From contig NZ_AUBV01000014.1 in the NCBI RefSeq assembly GCF_000429425.1, positions 1 through 64,000 on the forward strand: a stretch of DNA of 64,000 nt. Reading direction: 5' to 3'. This document shows, in pieces, positions 60,782-64,000 of the stretch. The DNA comes from Algoriphagus mannitolivorans DSM 15301. GTDB lineage: Bacteria > Bacteroidota > Bacteroidia > Cytophagales > Cyclobacteriaceae. The notes under the pieces were generated by a model. That model saw nothing but the letters and a program-made list of their open reading frames with translations, had not been told where the DNA came from and did no database searches. Numbering within the stretch: the first letter of the stretch is position 1; every line of letters starts with the position of its first letter. The position numbers and the translations under genes are program-made.

Positions 60782-61450
60782 TTATTCGATTTCCTTCGTA
60801 ATGGCCTTGCCATGGTTTTTCTCAAAATACTTACAAAAATGTGTGATCGTGCATTCCTCACACTTTGGCCTCCGGGCCAGACAAACGTAACGTCCATGCA
60901 AAATCAGCCAATGGTGTGCTACATGGATATATTGCTTAGGAATGTGCTTGACCAATTGCTTTTCTACTTCAAATGGAGTTTTGGCAGTCATAGGCACAAG
61001 TCCCAATCTTCTGGACACGCGAAACACATGGGTATCCACAGCCATGTTCGGCTGATTCCACACGACTGAGGTGATAACATTGGCGGTTTTTCTCCCCACT
61101 CCTGGAAGTTTTACCAACTCTTCCACCGTGGAGGGAACCTCTCCTCCGAAGTCTTCCATGAGCATTTTTCCAAGGCCGATGAGGTGTTTGGTTTTATTGT
61201 TTGGGTAAGAAATAGACCGGATGTAAGGAAAAAGCTCATCAAAATGAGTGGCCGCCAAATGTTCTGGTGTAGGGAAATGCTTGAACAATTCACGGGTTAC
61301 GATATTCACCCGCTTGTCTGTACACTGAGCAGAAAGTACCACTGCGACCAAAAGCTGGAAAGGATTTTCGTATTCCAATTCAGTCTCGGCTACAGGCATA
61401 TTTTCTGAGAAATGTTGAATAAAAGCTTCGTATCGTTGTTTTTTGAGCAT
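60782..61450 (-). CDS. nth: Endonuclease III
   Basis: A 222-residue DNA glycosylase/AP lyase for oxidised pyrimidines. The helix-hairpin-helix LPGVGRKTANVI carries the catalytic Lys, VDTHVFRVSRRLG the catalytic Asp, and the C-terminal C-x6-C-x2-C-x5-C (CLARRPKCEECTITHFC) binds a 4Fe-4S cluster. Length and motif order are standard. It is 3 bp from asnB and probably shares its transcript. Confidence 0.96.
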   Translation of the reverse strand: MLKKQRYEAFIQHFSENMPVAETELEYENPFQLLVAVVLSAQCTDKRVNIVTRELFKHFPTPEHLAATHFDELFPYIRSISYPNNKTKHLIGLGKMLMEDFGGEVPSTVEELVKLPGVGRKTANVITSVVWNQPNMAVDTHVFRVSRRLGLVPMTAKTPFEVEKQLVKHIPKQYIHVAHHWLILHGRYVCLARRPKCEECTITHFCKYFEKNHGKAITKEIE

Positions 61451-61529
61451 TTCTATGGCAGTAAATTGATCGGTAGGTTAAGATAAGGAAACTTTACTTT
61501 TAAGAGATTAAGTTTGTTGAACTGTTGCT

Positions 61530-61541
61530 CTTGAATTCAAG
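61530..61541 (+). promoter_or_regulatory. Palindrome before the third toxin-antitoxin pair
   Basis: CTTGAATTCAAG is a perfect 12-bp palindrome, 33 bp before the antitoxin start. It may be the antitoxin's operator; palindromes this short also occur by chance. Confidence 0.4.
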
Positions 61542-61574
61542 TTTTGATTTTGAATATATTTAAAGAAAAAAGTC

Positions 61575-61787
61575 ATGGAAGCGATCCTATTAAAAAGCCA
61601 AACGGAAGAACAAATTAATCTTATAAAAGAGTTTGCCCAAAAACTAGGAATAGAATTTTCTGTGATCAATGAGGAGGTTTTGGAGGATATTTCCTTGTCA
61701 AATGCCATTAAAACAGGAAAATCCAAGAACTACATTTCCTCTGAAGATTTTTTAAATGAACTGAAAAATGAAAATTCTGATCGATAA
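61575..61787 (+). CDS. Antitoxin of a RelE-type pair
   Basis: A 70-residue acidic protein with an opening strand-helix (EAILLKSQTEEQINLIKEFAQKLG in pieces) and a helical tail with FLNELKNE. It lies before a RelE-type toxin and overlaps it by 20 bp, the usual order for antitoxin-first pairs. DNA-binding residues are not obvious, so the call rests on size, charge and position. Confidence 0.8.
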   Translation: MEAILLKSQTEEQINLIKEFAQKLGIEFSVINEEVLEDISLSNAIKTGKSKNYISSEDFLNELKNENSDR

Positions 61788-62034
61788 AACTTTTCAAAAA
61801 GATTGGAAAAAAATTAAGGACAAGGACCTCAATCAGAAGTTAATTGAGATTATAGAAAAGGCTCAATTGGCAAATCAGCTTTCGGAACTGCCTCAATTAA
61901 AGAAATTGTCCGGAAGTAATCATTTTTATAGGATCCGCCTTGGGGATTTTCGTCTCGGATTGGAGTTGGACGGGGAGGTTTTGATTTTTGTCCGGATATT
62001 ACATCGAAAAGAGATCTACCGGTATTTCCCCTAA
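61768..62034 (+). CDS. RelE/YafQ-family toxin
   Basis: An 88-residue basic RelE-fold protein with YRIRLGDFRLGLEL and IFVRILHRKEIYRYFP, the typical end of mRNA-interferase toxins with His/Arg/Tyr near the C-terminus. The frame is intact, unlike the toxin at 34213. Its end is 4 bp before the likely start of the P1-family peptidase. Confidence 0.88.
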   Translation: MKILIDKTFQKDWKKIKDKDLNQKLIEIIEKAQLANQLSELPQLKKLSGSNHFYRIRLGDFRLGLELDGEVLIFVRILHRKEIYRYFP

Positions 62035-62038
62035 TTCC

Positions 62039-63157
62039 ATGAAAAACTTTTATTTCCTTTTCCTGATCATTTTTTTGATGCACCAAAGCTATTCCCAATC
62101 CCGCCCAAGGGAGCTGGGAGTTCCATTCGGAATTTTGCCAGCTGGTCAACTCAACGCCATTACAGATGTGCCAGGGGTGAAAGTAGGTCAGCTGACTAAA
62201 ATCGAAGGCGAAAGCATACGCACCGGGGTGACGGCGATCCTTCCCCATGGAGGAAATCTATTTCAGGAGAAAGTGCCTGCGGCAATTTTTGTGGGGAACG
62301 GATTCGGCAAATTGGCAGGAGTCACCCAAATCCAGGAACTGGGAAATATCGAGTCTCCCATTGTTTTGACCAGCACTTTGAGTGTAGCGGCAGGAATTGA
62401 AGGGGTGGTACGCTACTCGCTCCATCAACCCGGAAATGAATCTGTTCAATCTGTAAATGCGGTCGTAGGGGAGACCAACGATGGCTATCTGCATGACATT
62501 CGTGGGATGCACATTTCACCCAAAGAAGTCATAAGAGCTATAGAATCCGCAAAATCGGGGACTGTTGAGGAAGGCAATGTGGGTGCAGGAACAGGTACGG
62601 TGTGTTTTGGCTGGAAAGGCGGAATAGGAACTTCCTCCAGAAAATTGCCTGAAAGTCTCGGCGGCTATACCGTAGGAGTGTTAGTACAGACCAATTTTGG
62701 AGGTAATCTTCAGATAGCAGGAATCCCTGTGGGCGAAAAACTGGGGAAGTATCCATTCAAAGATGCTCTGGAAAAATCCGACGGAAGTTGCATGATCGTT
62801 GTAGCAACAGATGCTCCGGTGTTGGAAAGAAATCTGGAACGCATGGCCCAGCGCGCCATGATGGGTTTAGCCAAGACGGGAGGGATTGCTTCTAATGGTT
62901 CTGGAGATTATGTTATAGCTTTTTCTACGAATGAGGGATTAAGAGTCCCTTATTCAAATCCTTCCCAAAAACTTTTGAAAGCTGAATTTCTGGGAAATGA
63001 GGATATGACGGCTTTATTTTTGGCAGTCATTGAGGCTACGGAGGAAGCGATCATCAACTCCTTATTTGCAGCTGAAACCATGACAGGAAAAGATGGAAGA
63101 ACCGTGGAGGCCTTACCCAAACAGAAGGTATTGGAATGGCTGAAGGGGAAAAACTGA
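62039..63157 (+). CDS. Secreted P1-family (DmpA/ArgJ-like) aminopeptidase
   Basis: A 372-residue protein with a signal peptide (cleaved near SYSQ-S) and the P1/S58 peptidase fold: AITDVPGVKVGQ at the start of the domain and the self-processing site NGSGDYVIAF, whose Ser becomes the N-terminal nucleophile. I start at ATG 62039; the longer frame from 61988 overlaps the toxin gene. It should release N-terminal residues, including D-amino acids, from peptides outside the cytoplasm. Confidence 0.92.
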   Translation: MKNFYFLFLIIFLMHQSYSQSRPRELGVPFGILPAGQLNAITDVPGVKVGQLTKIEGESIRTGVTAILPHGGNLFQEKVPAAIFVGNGFGKLAGVTQIQELGNIESPIVLTSTLSVAAGIEGVVRYSLHQPGNESVQSVNAVVGETNDGYLHDIRGMHISPKEVIRAIESAKSGTVEEGNVGAGTGTVCFGWKGGIGTSSRKLPESLGGYTVGVLVQTNFGGNLQIAGIPVGEKLGKYPFKDALEKSDGSCMIVVATDAPVLERNLERMAQRAMMGLAKTGGIASNGSGDYVIAFSTNEGLRVPYSNPSQKLLKAEFLGNEDMTALFLAVIEATEEAIINSLFAAETMTGKDGRTVEALPKQKVLEWLKGKN

Positions 63158-63162
63158 ATCGC

Positions 63163-63567
63163 TTAGGCTTTGAATAGAATAAGGCCGACCAAGGACAGTG
63201 CCAAAACTAACAAAAGAATTGACAGCAGGGCGGCCACAGAATATCTGGAATCGGGATAGCTTTCTTTCAGGGTTCTCATGCTTTTCATATGCTGAAAAAG
63301 GGAAAGAGACAGCATGATGAAGGATAGAATATAGAGCACCAAAGCAAGTTCCCGCCCGGTAAAAGTTTCAAATAAAGGTGATTTCTTGGTTGCTACACGG
63401 TTGAAAAAGAACTCATAGACCACCACTCCAAAAGCTAATATGGTAAAAGAAGTTCTGATCCAAGCCAGCTGGAGTCGCTCAAATGCGGCCCTTGCTCGTT
63501 CTAATTGAATTCTTTTTTTCGCTTTCTTACTTTCTGAAATTTCAGATTCTTTATGATGTTCTTCCAT
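63163..63567 (-). CDS. DUF202/YidH-family membrane protein
   Basis: A 134-residue inner-membrane protein with a basic, helical lead (RIQLERARAAFERLQLAWIRTS) and three membrane helices, matching the DUF202 family (E. coli YidH). Function unknown. It is convergent with the P1 peptidase with 5 bp between the stops. Confidence 0.88.
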   Translation of the reverse strand: MEEHHKESEISESKKAKKRIQLERARAAFERLQLAWIRTSFTILAFGVVVYEFFFNRVATKKSPLFETFTGRELALVLYILSFIMLSLSLFQHMKSMRTLKESYPDSRYSVAALLSILLLVLALSLVGLILFKA

Positions 63568-63708
63568 GAATCTGCAGAATATTTATTGGATATTAAGATA
63601 GAATCTAACAAAAAACTGGGGCTTGAGATAACCTTTCTCAAATAAAAGCGGTGACTTCCCGAGTTTTTTAACTAAAAAAATTATTTAAGAAAATAGTTTA
63701 ATCCGAAT

Positions 63709-64000
63709 ATGGAAAAACAAAGTGAAATAACTTGGCTAGAACATTTGCAAAGAAATAGTTGGGAACCGGAAGTCATTATTTCAGGTATTTCTCTTGCAGT
63801 ATTATTTATTATACCGTCCAGATTATTTGAAGTTTCTGTGGTTTTGATTCAGGATTATGGATTGGAGCAAATTCCGGCTCAACTGATCTTGGTGTATTTT
63901 TCGTTGATAATCACTGTTTTTAAGATATTTCTGGTCATACATCTGGTTATGAGATTTATTTGGGCAGGAATGCTGGGAATTACCTATGCATTTCCGGATG
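63709..64000 (+). CDS. Membrane protein of unknown function, cut by the window end
   Basis: From ATG 63709 a frame of 97 codons runs off the window without a stop. It begins MEKQSEITWLEHLQRNSWEPE and has two strong membrane helices (about 22-38 and 58-78), followed by RFIWAGMLGITYAFP. No family name comes to mind. The 140 bp between it and the DUF202 gene hold nothing else I can name. Confidence 0.75.
   Translation, partial: MEKQSEITWLEHLQRNSWEPEVIISGISLAVLFIIPSRLFEVSVVLIQDYGLEQIPAQLILVYFSLIITVFKIFLVIHLVMRFIWAGMLGITYAFPD

Overview
The window is a piece of chromosome from a Bacteroidota bacterium, most probably of the Cytophagales (Cyclobacteriaceae, Algoriphagus-like; the genus is a guess from overall protein character). 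The evidence is gliding and type IX secretion parts (two PorP/SprF proteins, a SprB-repeat protein with a CHU_C-type C-terminus, GldB), a TonB receptor with a carboxypeptidase-like N-terminal domain, many lipoproteins, LytTR signalling, start regions without clear Shine-Dalgarno sequences, and GC content in the low to mid 40s. I saw no rRNA, tRNA or CRISPR array.

Region by region. 1-4.4 kb: the right end of an IS3-family element has cut a small lipoprotein gene, next to a minus-strand array of five DUF6090-type membrane proteins (one truncated) and a VOC-fold lipoprotein. 4.5-9.1 kb: a TPR/adenylate-cyclase receptor, a DUF3500 protein and a CDF metal exporter. 9.1-14 kb: a LytTR regulator, its LytS-like kinase, a TPR protein and a TonB receptor; two exact 13-bp repeats with a 21-bp period lie upstream of the receptor and look like a LytTR operator. 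14-16.5 kb: an M28 peptidase and a divergent beta-propeller lipoprotein. 16.5-22.6 kb: an OsmC-FIST-GAF/cyclase operon, divergent from a pair of genes that resembles VioB cut in two with the halves in reversed order. 22.9-25.5 kb: a porin and an iron-sulfur photolyase. 25.5-30.1 kb: the PorP/SprB-repeat locus.

30-40 kb holds mostly housekeeping and accessory genes: lysA, a two-component system, a toxin-antitoxin pair whose toxin is frameshifted, a dipeptide epimerase, an M14 peptidase, a SIMPL protein, rlmF and a second OsmC protein. At 40.2-40.9 kb a GxxExxY gene lies between two copies of a palindromic repeat; the right copy supplies the stop codon of the neighbouring glycosyltransferase.

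40.9-60.8 kb is a large surface-polysaccharide locus: glycosyltransferases, a methyltransferase, a Wzy-like polymerase, a Wzx-like flippase, a Wzz-like co-polymerase, a Wza/SLBB exporter, a radical SAM protein and an AsnB amidotransferase. It is interrupted by higBA and by an AT-rich type II restriction-modification pair whose methyltransferase promoter region carries a perfect 24-bp dyad. 60.8-64 kb: endonuclease III, a third toxin-antitoxin pair, a P1-family peptidase, a DUF202 membrane protein and the start of a membrane protein that runs off the window.

Family names come from visible motifs and recalled families, not from searches. Start codons were often moved inward to the first methionine before a signal peptide or conserved domain.
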